Origin: Chryseobacterium sp. LJ668
GTDB taxonomy: Bacteria > Bacteroidota > Bacteroidia > Flavobacteriales > Weeksellaceae
Direction of reading: 5' to 3'
DNA length: 64,000 nt
Assembly (NCBI RefSeq): GCF_019613955.1
Contig: NZ_CP080443.1
Span: 1 to 64,000, forward strand
In this document: positions 1 through 8,122 of the stretch, one piece after another
How positions within the stretch are numbered: position 1 is the stretch's first letter
How the letters are laid out: each line of letters begins with the position of its first letter
Position numbers and translations under genes: made by a program
Notes under the pieces: model-generated
What the model saw: the letters and a program-made list of their open reading frames with translations, nothing else
Database searches by the model: none
What the model was told of the DNA's origin: nothing

Positions 1-51
1 ATTAAAACTGAATTAGAATTAAAGTATTTTTCAGCTGACAAAATTAAATAA
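1..51 (+). CDS. C-terminal end of an unidentified protein (partial, enters from the left)
   Basis: Frame 1 is open from the first base to a TAA at 49-51 and encodes 16 residues ending in SADKIK. A symmetric hairpin terminator follows two bases later and dnaA converges from the other side, which fits the tail of a plus-strand gene. The piece is too short to identify, and chance openness cannot be excluded. Confidence 0.45.
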   Translation: MKTELELKYFSADKIK

Positions 52-52
52 A

Positions 53-80
53 AAAATGGAGAACAATTATTCTCCATTTT
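53..80. terminator. Bidirectional intrinsic terminator downstream of dnaA
   Basis: An 11-bp perfect stem (AAAATGGAGAA at 53-63 with its complement at 70-80) and a 6-base loop are flanked by A-runs and T-runs, so it can end transcription in both directions. It sits between the dnaA stop and the end of the partial plus-strand gene. Confidence 0.8.
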
Positions 81-100
81 TCTATTATTTTAGCTACAGA

Positions 101-1555
101 TTAATGCTTGATTTTCTCTGTAAGCTCCTTTACGTATTTTTTTACTTCTTTATCGATCTTCGAAACATCTTTTATCGTATCGCAGGCGTACATTACCGTT
201 GAGTGATCTTTACCGCCCATTTCTTCACCAATTTTGGTAAAAGTGGCATTGGTAAATTCTTTAGCAAAATACATGGCCAGTTGTCTTGGCAAAGCGATTT
301 CTCTTTTTCTGGTTTTCGATAAAAGCTGTTCTCTTTTTATTCCGAAATATTCACAAACGACATCCTGAATATAAGGGATATTGATGATTTTTTTCTGATT
401 GGCAGCAATCTTATTGATGGTTTCTTTTAATAATTCAAGGCTCAATTCAGATTTATAAATCGTGGAATAAGCAATTACCGAATTGATAACCCCGATCAGC
501 TCTCTTACGTTTGTTTTGGCTTCTGCAGCAAGGAAGTCTAACATATCTTCTGTTAAAACAATCCCATCTCTGCTCAATTTATCAACGATAATTCTTTTAC
601 GGGTATCCAAATCCGGAGATTTGATTTCTGCAGAAAGCCCCCATTTAAAACGGGAAACAATTCTGTCCTGAATATCCATAATATCCACAGGAGCTTTATC
701 TGAAGTCAGGATAATCTGCTTGCCGTTTTGATGCAAATAATCAAAAATATGGAAGAAACTGTCTTGTGTTGCTGATTTACCTGATAAAAACTGAATATCA
801 TCAATAATCAAAACATCTACCATCTGGTAAAAGTTGGCAAATTCTGTTTGTTTATGCGCTTTAGCAGATGAAATAAACTGCTGGATAAATTTTTCTGAAG
901 AGAGATAAAGTACAACTTTATCCGGGAACTGGCTTTTTACCTCCAGACCAACTGCCTGTCCGAGATGGGTTTTTCCTACACCATAACCTCCATATAAAAA
1001 CAATGGGTTAAAGGCTGTAGAACCAGGCCTTTTAGCAATGGATCTTGCTACTGTGGAAGCAAATTTATTACTTTCACCTTCCACATAATTATCAAAAGAA
1101 AAATCTGCTTTCAGATTAGAATCAATATTTACTTTTTTAATTCCGGGAACTACAAACGGATTCACAATATTGGATGAAAAACCCTGAGGCATGGTTTCCT
1201 GCATTTTTGGTGTAGGTACCGTCTTACCTTTCATATTCATGGTAACGGGTTTTTCTAAACCGCTGGGTTTATTTTCCATTACAGAATACCAAAGTTTTAC
1301 ACCTTTACCAATATTTTTCTTCAGGGCAGCAGAAAGCAATGATAAATAGTTATCTTCAATATATTCTTTATAAAAATCACTCGGCACCATCAATGTAAGA
1401 TTATTATCAACCAAAGAAATCGGCTGTACTTTATCAAACAGTAAGTCGAACGATTTTTCGAGCTTTTTAAGATCAGAATTGTCTTCAGCTGCGTTTAGAT
1501 TGTCCCGCATAAACTGAAGGCATCTCTGCCATATCATCATTAAATTTTCATCCAT
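101..1555 (-). CDS. dnaA: Chromosomal replication initiator protein DnaA
   Basis: DnaA binds DnaA boxes at oriC, oligomerises with ATP and opens the origin. At 484 residues it has normal length. Domain I covers about residues 1-90 and is followed by a low-complexity linker. The AAA+ domain has Walker A GGYGVGKTH at 189-197 and Walker B LIIDD near 249-253. The C-terminal DNA-binding domain carries the DnaA signature GGKDHST around 447-453. The gene stands alone: dnaN, recF and gyrB are not beside it, although gyrB lies 33 kb away. The flanking intergenic DNA shows no DnaA-box cluster, so the origin is probably elsewhere, as is common in Bacteroidota. Confidence 0.98.
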   Translation of the reverse strand: MDENLMMIWQRCLQFMRDNLNAAEDNSDLKKLEKSFDLLFDKVQPISLVDNNLTLMVPSDFYKEYIEDNYLSLLSAALKKNIGKGVKLWYSVMENKPSGLEKPVTMNMKGKTVPTPKMQETMPQGFSSNIVNPFVVPGIKKVNIDSNLKADFSFDNYVEGESNKFASTVARSIAKRPGSTAFNPLFLYGGYGVGKTHLGQAVGLEVKSQFPDKVVLYLSSEKFIQQFISSAKAHKQTEFANFYQMVDVLIIDDIQFLSGKSATQDSFFHIFDYLHQNGKQIILTSDKAPVDIMDIQDRIVSRFKWGLSAEIKSPDLDTRKRIIVDKLSRDGIVLTEDMLDFLAAEAKTNVRELIGVINSVIAYSTIYKSELSLELLKETINKIAANQKKIINIPYIQDVVCEYFGIKREQLLSKTRKREIALPRQLAMYFAKEFTNATFTKIGEEMGGKDHSTVMYACDTIKDVSKIDKEVKKYVKELTEKIKH

Positions 1556-1637
1556 TTTTTATGCCCTGGTTTATTGTGAGGTTAGTAGTTTTTATTAGGA
1601 AGACAAAGGTGTCATTTTTTAATTATAAAAAAAAATA

Positions 1638-1669
1638 TTGCAGGTATTGATTATTAAAAAATATATTTG
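1638..1669 (+). promoter_or_regulatory. Bacteroidota-type promoter of the thioesterase gene
   Basis: TTG at 1638-1640 and TATATTTG at 1662-1669 are separated by 21 bases, matching the -33/-7 consensus of Bacteroidota (TTG, 19-21 bases, TAnnTTTG). It lies about 22 bases before the ATG at 1692 and argues against the upstream in-frame TTG at 1638 as the start. Confidence 0.7.
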
Positions 1670-1691
1670 TATGTATAAATTAAAATTTAAG

Positions 1692-2120
1692 ATGATACAC
1701 ACAACTCACACAATACGAGTGCGTTACGCAGAAACAGACCCTATGAAATACGTTTATTACGGCAACTACGCTGCATATTTTGAGTTGGGGAGAGTCGAGC
1801 TTTTCAGAAGCATAGGTATATCATATGACGAGATAGAAAAGCTGGGAATCTGGCTTCCCGTTTCTGATTACAATATTAAGTATTTAAAACCAGCTTTGTA
1901 CGATCAAAAATTAGAAATTCACACTTATGTAAAAAAAATTCCGGGAGTACGGATAGAATTTGAATATGAAATTTATAACGAAGAAAAAATAAAAATTACG
2001 GAAGCCCGAACAACGCTTTTCTTTTTGGATGCTGCGACCAATAAAGTAATAAAGTGCCCTGACTTTTTAATGAAACTAATTGAGGAAAATTGGAAAGAAG
2101 ATCAAGTAAAAATCAGTTGA
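1692..2120 (+). CDS. Acyl-CoA thioesterase, YbgC/4-hydroxybenzoyl-CoA thioesterase family
   Basis: A single hotdog domain of 142 residues hydrolyses acyl-CoA or acyl-ACP thioesters. The family active-site segment RYAETDPM is at about residues 11-18; the Asp (D16) is the catalytic residue known for YbgC-type enzymes. The usual following His is replaced here (YVYYGNY rather than V.HH..Y), so substrate preference cannot be predicted. I start at ATG 1692 because the promoter box ends at 1669. Longer forms beginning at 1638 or 1671 would place the start inside or next to the promoter. It is divergent from dnaA and probably monocistronic. Confidence 0.85.
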   Translation: MIHTTHTIRVRYAETDPMKYVYYGNYAAYFELGRVELFRSIGISYDEIEKLGIWLPVSDYNIKYLKPALYDQKLEIHTYVKKIPGVRIEFEYEIYNEEKIKITEARTTLFFLDAATNKVIKCPDFLMKLIEENWKEDQVKIS

Positions 2121-2157
2121 TGTAATTTGCGTAATGTATTAATACTTCTCAAATTCC

Positions 2158-2165
2158 TATATTTG
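2158..2165 (+). promoter_or_regulatory. -7 box (TATATTTG) of the DUF2339 gene
   Basis: Exact TAnnTTTG match 16 bases before the ATG at 2182. I see no well-spaced -33 TTG; the nearest TTTG (2126-2129) is about 28 bases upstream. Confidence 0.5.
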
Positions 2166-2181
2166 AAAATAAATCTGATCT

Positions 2182-4389
2182 ATGAGTTCTGTTTTTGCTA
2201 TTGTTGTCGTATTGATGGTGCTTCTTATACTCGTTTATCATAAACTCAGCAGAAGAATCGATCTATTAGAAAAGCAGATTTCTGATTTGTCTAAGAAAGC
2301 GGTTCCTAAACATCAAGAAACACCGGAACAAAAAATAGCCAATCAATCTATTGAAGCATCTGATCCAGAAATTCAATCTCAAAATGTAAAGACACCAATA
2401 CAAAATTTTGAAGAATCTGAGCCTCAGAAAGATTGGCTGACTCCGGTTTTTGATTTCCTTCGGCAGAACGCTTTGGCTATAATGGGTATTTTTACACTTG
2501 TTCTGGGTATTGGTTATTTTGTAAAATATGCCATTGATAAAAACTGGATCGGAGAAACATCACGCGCGGGAATCGGGTTTATTGCTGCAGCACTTATTAT
2601 CGTAACCGGGCATTTTCTGAGAAAAAATTACACCGTCTTCTCCTCTATTATTACAGGTGGCGGCATTGCAGTTTTGTATTTTACGACAACGATTGCATTT
2701 CGGGAATATCAGATTTTTTCGCAAAATTCTGCGTTTCTGATTACTTGTCTGATTACTTTTCTTTCGATTGCACTTTCTTATCATTATAAAAGTGAGATTT
2801 TAATCATTTTTTCTCTGTTCGGTGGATTTTTAGCACCTTTAATGATCAGTACCGGACAAAGCAATTTTCTTTTTTTATTTACTTATTTATCTGTTTTGAA
2901 TGCAGGAATGCTAATTGTTGCCTACCTAAGACAATGGAAAAGCATCGGCTGGATTTCATTTATATTCACATCTATTTACCTATTTTTCTGGACGATGGAA
3001 AAAGCAGAAATAACTGCCATTCCATTTTACGGGATTACGTATCTTATTTTTTATGCGTTTGCACTTCAGAACTATTTCAAAAAAAATATTTTAGAACACC
3101 TTGACATCTTAATGCTTGTTTTAATTAATTTCTCAAGCGTTGCAGGACTGGTTTTTATATTTAAAGAATTACAGATTTTCCCGGCTTCTTTATTTCCGGT
3201 TGTTTTTACGTTCATCAATGCAGTTGGCTGGTATAGAGAATATCAGAAGAAAAATTTCGGTACCAATTATTCAGTTTTTACAAGCATCATCATCAGTCTG
3301 ATCACCTTTGCATTTGCGCTCGAACTGAAGACCCACCTCATTACAAGTCTTTGGGCCATTGAATCGAGCCTGCTATTATACATATGGAAAAAAACCAATC
3401 ACAAAATTTTCAAAATTTTCTTTTACGTGCTGTTTCCAATGGTCATATTGTCTCAGATGGTGACCTGGGCAAGATATCTTGATTCGGGCTCTATGAATGT
3501 GATTTTCAATCCGGTTTTCATTACAAGTATGGTGTTGATTGGAAGCTGTTTTATGAATTTGTTCTTGCTTAAAAAGGATGCTGATGAAGAAAAGTCGGAA
3601 TTAGAATTTTATGAAAATATATTTAAAATCTTATGCATTTCGGTGATTTATTTTTCGGTTTTATTCGAAATTATTTATCATATTTCAGATGAAAGTCTAG
3701 TTTTTATCTTTATAATTGGTTTTTTATTTACCATTTATTATTTATTCATATTAATTCTTTTCGGCAAAAAACTCAGCTTCAGCAAAGACTTCCAGATAGG
3801 ATTGATTTATGTATTTTTATTATTGCTTTTTGGACATATTTTAACTTCACAAGTTGCTAAAGAAATTATCAGCAATAAAATAGATTACGGTTTTTTCTTT
3901 GTTCACTTACTGTATATTCCTGTGTTTATTTATTTAATTTTAAAAATACTTCCAAAGTCAGAATTTATTAAAATTAACATTTCGTATTGGGTAATTTCTT
4001 TGATTATTATTTTGGTTTTCAGTTTTGAATTGTATCGCTCTTATGTATTAATAAATGCTGATAAAACTGATGAGATTTATACGCTTGAAAAGCATTTTAA
4101 TATGTTGTATCTACCTATAATTTGGGCAGTTTTGGCGTGCCTTTTTATTTATTTTGGCTTGAAAAAAACTATTTCGGAATTCAACAAAATCGGTTTCAGT
4201 TTATTTGGTATAATGATTTTAAAACTTTACGCTTACGATGTATGGCAAATGGATAATGTTTCAAGAATTATTGCATTTATTATTTTGGGAATTATTTTAC
4301 TGCTCAGTTCGTTTATGTTTCAGCGCCTGAAAAATATCATAACCAATCTTGTTGAAAAGAAAGATGATCCTGCTAATAAAAATCTGTAA
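2182..4389 (+). CDS. DUF2339 polytopic membrane protein
   Basis: This is a 735-residue integral membrane protein. A signal-anchor-like N-terminal helix (about residues 1-20) is followed by a polar, Gln/Glu-rich linker with heptad character to about residue 85. Beyond that come some twenty hydrophobic segments to the C-terminus. A soluble N-terminal coil followed by a very long membrane region is the architecture of DUF2339, a family of unknown function that is widespread in Gram-negative bacteria. The C-terminal 20 residues are charged and probably cytoplasmic. Nothing in the neighbourhood indicates its role. Confidence 0.85.
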   Translation: MSSVFAIVVVLMVLLILVYHKLSRRIDLLEKQISDLSKKAVPKHQETPEQKIANQSIEASDPEIQSQNVKTPIQNFEESEPQKDWLTPVFDFLRQNALAIMGIFTLVLGIGYFVKYAIDKNWIGETSRAGIGFIAAALIIVTGHFLRKNYTVFSSIITGGGIAVLYFTTTIAFREYQIFSQNSAFLITCLITFLSIALSYHYKSEILIIFSLFGGFLAPLMISTGQSNFLFLFTYLSVLNAGMLIVAYLRQWKSIGWISFIFTSIYLFFWTMEKAEITAIPFYGITYLIFYAFALQNYFKKNILEHLDILMLVLINFSSVAGLVFIFKELQIFPASLFPVVFTFINAVGWYREYQKKNFGTNYSVFTSIIISLITFAFALELKTHLITSLWAIESSLLLYIWKKTNHKIFKIFFYVLFPMVILSQMVTWARYLDSGSMNVIFNPVFITSMVLIGSCFMNLFLLKKDADEEKSELEFYENIFKILCISVIYFSVLFEIIYHISDESLVFIFIIGFLFTIYYLFILILFGKKLSFSKDFQIGLIYVFLLLLFGHILTSQVAKEIISNKIDYGFFFVHLLYIPVFIYLILKILPKSEFIKINISYWVISLIIILVFSFELYRSYVLINADKTDEIYTLEKHFNMLYLPIIWAVLACLFIYFGLKKTISEFNKIGFSLFGIMILKLYAYDVWQMDNVSRIIAFIILGIILLLSSFMFQRLKNIITNLVEKKDDPANKNL

Positions 4390-4580
4390 ACACATGATTA
4401 AATCAATTATTTGTACTTATTTTTAAATTATTTTAATTTTTTACTGACTATTTGTAAAAAATAAGTATATTTATCACGTTTTTAGCAATGATGTTTCAAG
4501 TAAAAATCAAAGTTAAGATGATTGTAACTTACTTAGCAGAATATTGCAGTAAATAGTCAACATAAAAATAATATCTACAT

Positions 4581-5018
4581 ATGAAAAAAGCTCTCTACTC
4601 TTTATTAATATTTGCTTCAGCAACATTATTTGCGCAAAAAAACCCGACTGTAAAATTTGCCATCTCTAACGATGCTGTGGGTACAGTTGCCATGTTTGAT
4701 GCGAAAAAAGAATATGTTCAAAGCGTGAATGTTTTTAAAACAAAAGCAAATCTCCCACAAAATCTTAAGAAATTTGATTATCTGGCTGATAACGGATTGG
4801 CTGAAGTAAAATTCAAAAAAGACTTCGGAACTTTAGATTACATGTCTCTTGCAAATTTCAACGCGCAGTATGGTCTTCCAAAAGACACACCTGTCTTCAT
4901 CGAAGGCTATGAATTCAAAAATACAGACACCAACATTTTTGCAGACATGATTGCAGATATGAAAGTTGCAACCGTGGAAGGTAAAAAAGCTTTGGTTATT
5001 ACTACAGTTAAAAAATAA
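4581..5018 (+). CDS. Small secreted protein of unknown function
   Basis: The 145-residue protein has a clear Sec signal peptide (MKKALYSLLIFASATLFAQ) with predicted cleavage after about residue 19. The mature 126-residue part is soluble, Lys- and Asp-rich, and has no cysteines or motif I recognise. It stands alone between two terminators with 190 bases of very AT-rich upstream DNA in which I find no exact TAnnTTTG box. Periplasmic or surface location is inferred from the signal peptide only. Confidence 0.8.
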   Translation: MKKALYSLLIFASATLFAQKNPTVKFAISNDAVGTVAMFDAKKEYVQSVNVFKTKANLPQNLKKFDYLADNGLAEVKFKKDFGTLDYMSLANFNAQYGLPKDTPVFIEGYEFKNTDTNIFADMIADMKVATVEGKKALVITTVKK

Positions 5019-5038
5019 TATTTAGAATTATATTTTTC

Positions 5039-5074
5039 AAAACGGATATTCATACTTGATTATCCGTTTTTTTA
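5039..5074. terminator. Bidirectional terminator between convergent genes
   Basis: AAAACGGATA (5039-5048) pairs with TATCCGTTTT (5061-5070) and a T-run follows. It lies between the stop of the secreted-protein gene and the stop of rarA on the other strand, and just touches the rarA stop codon. Confidence 0.8.
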
Positions 5075-6349
5075 GTATTTATTGGTCCATTTTTTCTTAA
5101 GTTCTTCGTAGATCTTTTTTTCAGTGGCATTGTTTCCTGGCTCATAAAATTTAACATCCTTTATTTCTTCCGGCAAAAAATCCTGATCTACAAAATTACC
5201 TTCATATGAATGGGCATATTTATATTCTTTTCCGTAATCAAGATCTTTCATCAGTTTGGTCGGAGCATTCCTTAAATGTAACGGAACCGGTAGATTTCCC
5301 GTCTTTTTCACAAAAGCCAAAGCATCATTGATTGCCGCGTACGCAGAATTACTTTTAGGTGAAACCGCCAGATAAATCGCCGTTTCGCTTAATAAAATCC
5401 TGGCTTCAGGATTTCCGATAACGTTGATCGCCTGAAAACAATTATTGGCGATGATCAAAGCATTTGGATTGGCCAGACCTACATCTTCCGAAGCCAGAAT
5501 CAGCATTCTTCGTGCGATAAATTTAATATCTTCTCCTCCTGCAATCATTCTTGCGAGCCAATATACTGCTCCATTGGGATCGCTTCCGCGCATTGATTTG
5601 ATGAAAGCAGAAATGATATCATAATGCTGCTCTCCATTTTTATCATAAAGCGCCATCGTTTCCTGCAACACTCCCATGACATCATCATTAGTGATCTCTT
5701 TTGTATCAGAATTAATAAACTGGCTCAAGACCAGTTCTACAGAATTGATCAATTTCCTGCCATCACCACCAGAATATTGAATGAAAGCCTGTTTCTCCTT
5801 AATTTTGAAATCAGTTTTTTCATCTGTATTAAATCTCTCCAAAGCAACATCTATAAGCTCTTCGAGTTTTTCATGGCTTAAAGCTCTTAAAATATACACC
5901 TGACTTCTTGAAAGTAAAGCCGAAACCACTTCAAAACTCGGGTTTTCTGTAGTCGCACCGATGAGAACAATCCATCCTTTTTCCACGGCATGAAGCAATG
6001 AATCCTGCTGAGATTTATTAAAACGGTGAATTTCATCAATAAAAAGAATAGGAGATTTTCCGGAAAATAAATTCTGCTTTTTAGCATCCTCAATGACATC
6101 ACGCACATCTTTTACACCTGATGATACTGCAGAAAGCTTAAAAAATTTTCGCCCGGATTTTTCTGAAATGATCTCTGCCAAAGTAGTTTTCCCCGTTCCC
6201 GGAGGTCCCCAAAGAATAAGAGAATTCAGCGCATCATTCTCCAGCATCTTCCGGATGGTTCCTTTTTCGCCGGTCAGATGTTCCTGCCCCAAGACTTCAT
6301 CTAAGGTTTTAGGTCGCATTCTTTCGGCTAATGGAGTATTCTGACTCAA
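5072..6349 (-). CDS. rarA: Replication-associated recombination protein RarA (MgsA)
   Basis: This AAA+ ATPase related to clamp loaders and RuvB acts at stalled replication forks. In the 425-residue protein the Walker A motif GPPGTGKT is at 48-55 and the Walker B motif LFIDEIHRF at about 102-110. A sensor I region (IGATTENPSF) and the C-terminal tetramerisation region with the conserved MRGSDPNGAVYWLARM segment follow. Length is typical for the family (about 420-450). The start is the ATG at 6349; no exact promoter box is visible upstream. It is divergent from yidD. Confidence 0.95.
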   Translation of the reverse strand: MSQNTPLAERMRPKTLDEVLGQEHLTGEKGTIRKMLENDALNSLILWGPPGTGKTTLAEIISEKSGRKFFKLSAVSSGVKDVRDVIEDAKKQNLFSGKSPILFIDEIHRFNKSQQDSLLHAVEKGWIVLIGATTENPSFEVVSALLSRSQVYILRALSHEKLEELIDVALERFNTDEKTDFKIKEKQAFIQYSGGDGRKLINSVELVLSQFINSDTKEITNDDVMGVLQETMALYDKNGEQHYDIISAFIKSMRGSDPNGAVYWLARMIAGGEDIKFIARRMLILASEDVGLANPNALIIANNCFQAINVIGNPEARILLSETAIYLAVSPKSNSAYAAINDALAFVKKTGNLPVPLHLRNAPTKLMKDLDYGKEYKYAHSYEGNFVDQDFLPEEIKDVKFYEPGNNATEKKIYEELKKKWTNKY

Positions 6350-6513
6350 AATTTTATGATTTGATTAAATGAAATTTATTTAATGTTCAGATTTTAAATT
6401 AATGATCGATTAATGGTCAAAATAAAAATAGAAACGCATTATTGCGACGATAAACACTTATTTATGACTCTGAAACTTCTAACAAATTTAAACTAATTTT
6501 GAAATTTTTAGCC

Positions 6514-6521
6514 TATTTTTG
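6514..6521 (+). promoter_or_regulatory. -7 box (TATTTTTG) before yidD
   Basis: Exact TAnnTTTG match ending 7 bases before the proposed TTG start at 6529. If used, the 5' leader of yidD would be only a few bases long. The box lies inside the longer reading frame that could begin at TTG 6499, which argues against that longer start. Confidence 0.55.
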
Positions 6522-6528
6522 CATTGTT

Positions 6529-6801
6529 TTGAAACTTACATTCAATAAAATCATTACATCACCTTTGGTAATTTTAATAAGATTTTACCAGTGGTTTATC
6601 TCGCCTTTACTTCCGAAAAACTGCCGATATGAGCCAACCTGTTCGCATTATATGGTAGAATCTCTACAGGTTCACGGTATTTTCAAAGGATTTTGGCTAG
6701 GTGCAAAAAGGATTTCTAAGTGTCATCCTTGGGGAGGAAGTGGTCACGATCCTGTTCCACCAAAAAAAATAAATAACATTCAAACGAACTATAAAAAATA
6801 G
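6529..6801 (+). CDS. yidD: Membrane protein insertion efficiency factor YidD
   Basis: YidD assists YidC-dependent insertion of inner-membrane proteins and is peripheral through an amphipathic N-terminus. The protein shows the family core: [16 protein letters not shown], the three conserved cysteines ([11 protein letters not shown] and KCHPWGGSG) and the GGSGHDPVP ending. Start choice: there is no in-frame ATG before the core, and the open frame begins with TTG at 6499 or TTG at 6529. I prefer 6529 (90 residues, MKLTFNKI) because a promoter box occupies 6514-6521. It lies 2 bases before lgt, so the two lipoprotein/membrane biogenesis genes are co-transcribed. Confidence 0.9.
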   Translation: MKLTFNKIITSPLVILIRFYQWFISPLLPKNCRYEPTCSHYMVESLQVHGIFKGFWLGAKRISKCHPWGGSGHDPVPPKKINNIQTNYKK

Positions 6802-6803
6802 AA

Positions 6804-8072
6804 ATGAGCAATATTTTTTTCAGAATTTACCTTTTCATCTTTGCGATTACAACGCAGTGTTTTTTTGCACAAAACAATTCGGTTGGCTTGTCTGAGGGAA
6901 CTTTAAAAGTAAATTCCACAGAAATTCCTGTTAAAATTTTTTCAACTTCAGAACTTCCTGAACTTGATTCATTTGCTAACCTGAAAACTACTCAAAATAC
7001 ATTGGTGATTTTTAACAAATCAAATCTGGAAGTATCGCACTTCATGAATAGCTCAATGATTTTAGATAAATTTAAAACAAACAATTATCAATTTTTCGAT
7101 AAAGACTTTAGAGTTGTTGAAAATATTACAGTGACTGAAGATAATATTGAAACTCTTAAATATGCTGTTAAATCTCCCGCTCTAATCAAATCTACTGATA
7201 ATGTTGAGCTAAAAACTCCTTTCAAAATTTGGGATCCTTCAACGGGAATCCATTTAGGACCAATCACTCTGCATTTTTACAGTTTAATGTTCATTTTTGC
7301 TTTCGGAATTGGATATTTTCTAATGACAAAAATGTACTCTATTGACGGAGTTGACACAAAATATGTAGAGCCATTCTTCACTTGGACTTTGATTGGAACA
7401 ATCCTGGGAGCAAGATTGGGTCACGTTATTTTTTATCAGCCGGAATTATTTAAAGAAGATTTCTGGAGTGTATTTTTGCCGATCAGCACTAAAAACGGAT
7501 TAAAATTTACAGGATTTGCAGGATTGGCAAGTCATGGAGCAACGCTCGCAGTCATTGTGACAACTCTTTATTACTCATATAAAATCGTTAAAAAAAATCC
7601 GCTTTGGGTATTTGACAGATTGGGTATCGTAGTAGCAATTGGAGGGGCATTTGTGAGAATGGGTAATTTTTTCAATTCTGAAATCATTGGCAAACCTGTT
7701 GATCCTACATCGCCATTTGCATTATTTTTTCCGCAACAAAGCGGCGAATACGGAGTAACTGTAACACGCTATCCTACCCAATTGTTTGAAGCTGCAGGTT
7801 ATGTGTCACTATTTATTCTTTTATGGGTTTTATACAGAAAAACAGACAAAAAATATCAGCAGGGATGGCTGTTCGGGTTGTTCTTTTTCCTTCTTTGGGC
7901 CATCAGATTTTTCGTAGAATTCCTGAAAATGCCACAAGGTGACGAGGTTATTTCATTCGGCGGATTAAATACAGGACAGATCTTATCAATACCCTTTATG
8001 ATTGCCGGATTGGTGATTATGGTTTATTCTAAAAATAATAAAATCGCTCCTGAAACAAAAAAAACTGTTTAA
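6804..8072 (+). CDS. lgt: Prolipoprotein diacylglyceryl transferase Lgt with an N-terminal extension
   Basis: Lgt transfers diacylglycerol from phosphatidylglycerol to the lipobox cysteine of prelipoproteins. The catalytic domain begins near residue 145 (WDPSTGIHLG) and contains the GARLGHVIFY segment, the conserved His (SHGAT), the Arg-Asn pair of the Lgt signature (RMGNFFNSEIIGKP), YPTQLFEA, and seven or so membrane helices. At 422 residues it is about 140 longer than usual. The extra N-terminus has a signal peptide ending near FFAQ (about residue 22) followed by about 120 polar residues. With the N-terminus of Lgt facing the periplasm, this adds a periplasmic domain of unknown role. The start ATG at 6804 is immediately after yidD. 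Confidence 0.92.
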   Translation: MSNIFFRIYLFIFAITTQCFFAQNNSVGLSEGTLKVNSTEIPVKIFSTSELPELDSFANLKTTQNTLVIFNKSNLEVSHFMNSSMILDKFKTNNYQFFDKDFRVVENITVTEDNIETLKYAVKSPALIKSTDNVELKTPFKIWDPSTGIHLGPITLHFYSLMFIFAFGIGYFLMTKMYSIDGVDTKYVEPFFTWTLIGTILGARLGHVIFYQPELFKEDFWSVFLPISTKNGLKFTGFAGLASHGATLAVIVTTLYYSYKIVKKNPLWVFDRLGIVVAIGGAFVRMGNFFNSEIIGKPVDPTSPFALFFPQQSGEYGVTVTRYPTQLFEAAGYVSLFILLWVLYRKTDKKYQQGWLFGLFFFLLWAIRFFVEFLKMPQGDEVISFGGLNTGQILSIPFMIAGLVIMVYSKNNKIAPETKKTV

Positions 8073-8095
8073 AGAAAAATTAAAATAAATAATTG

Positions 8096-8122
8096 AAAGT
8101 CACAACTGAGTTGTGGCTTTTT
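8096..8122. terminator. Terminator for lgt that overlaps the 3' end of nnr
   Basis: AAAGTCACAAC (8096-8106) pairs with GTTGTGGCTTT (8110-8120) around a TGA loop, followed by T's. The convergent nnr gene ends at 8100, so its last codons (KKATTQL, stop) are encoded by the hairpin itself. Confidence 0.75.

Noticed and set aside
1556..1691. Possible oriC next to dnaA
   Set aside because: No cluster of TTATCCACA-type boxes or AT-rich unwinding repeats is visible here. The intergenic region is explained by divergent transcription.
5624..6344. Open frames on the strand opposite rarA
   Set aside because: They lie wholly inside the rarA coding region, have no family resemblance or promoter box, and reflect codon bias of the real gene.
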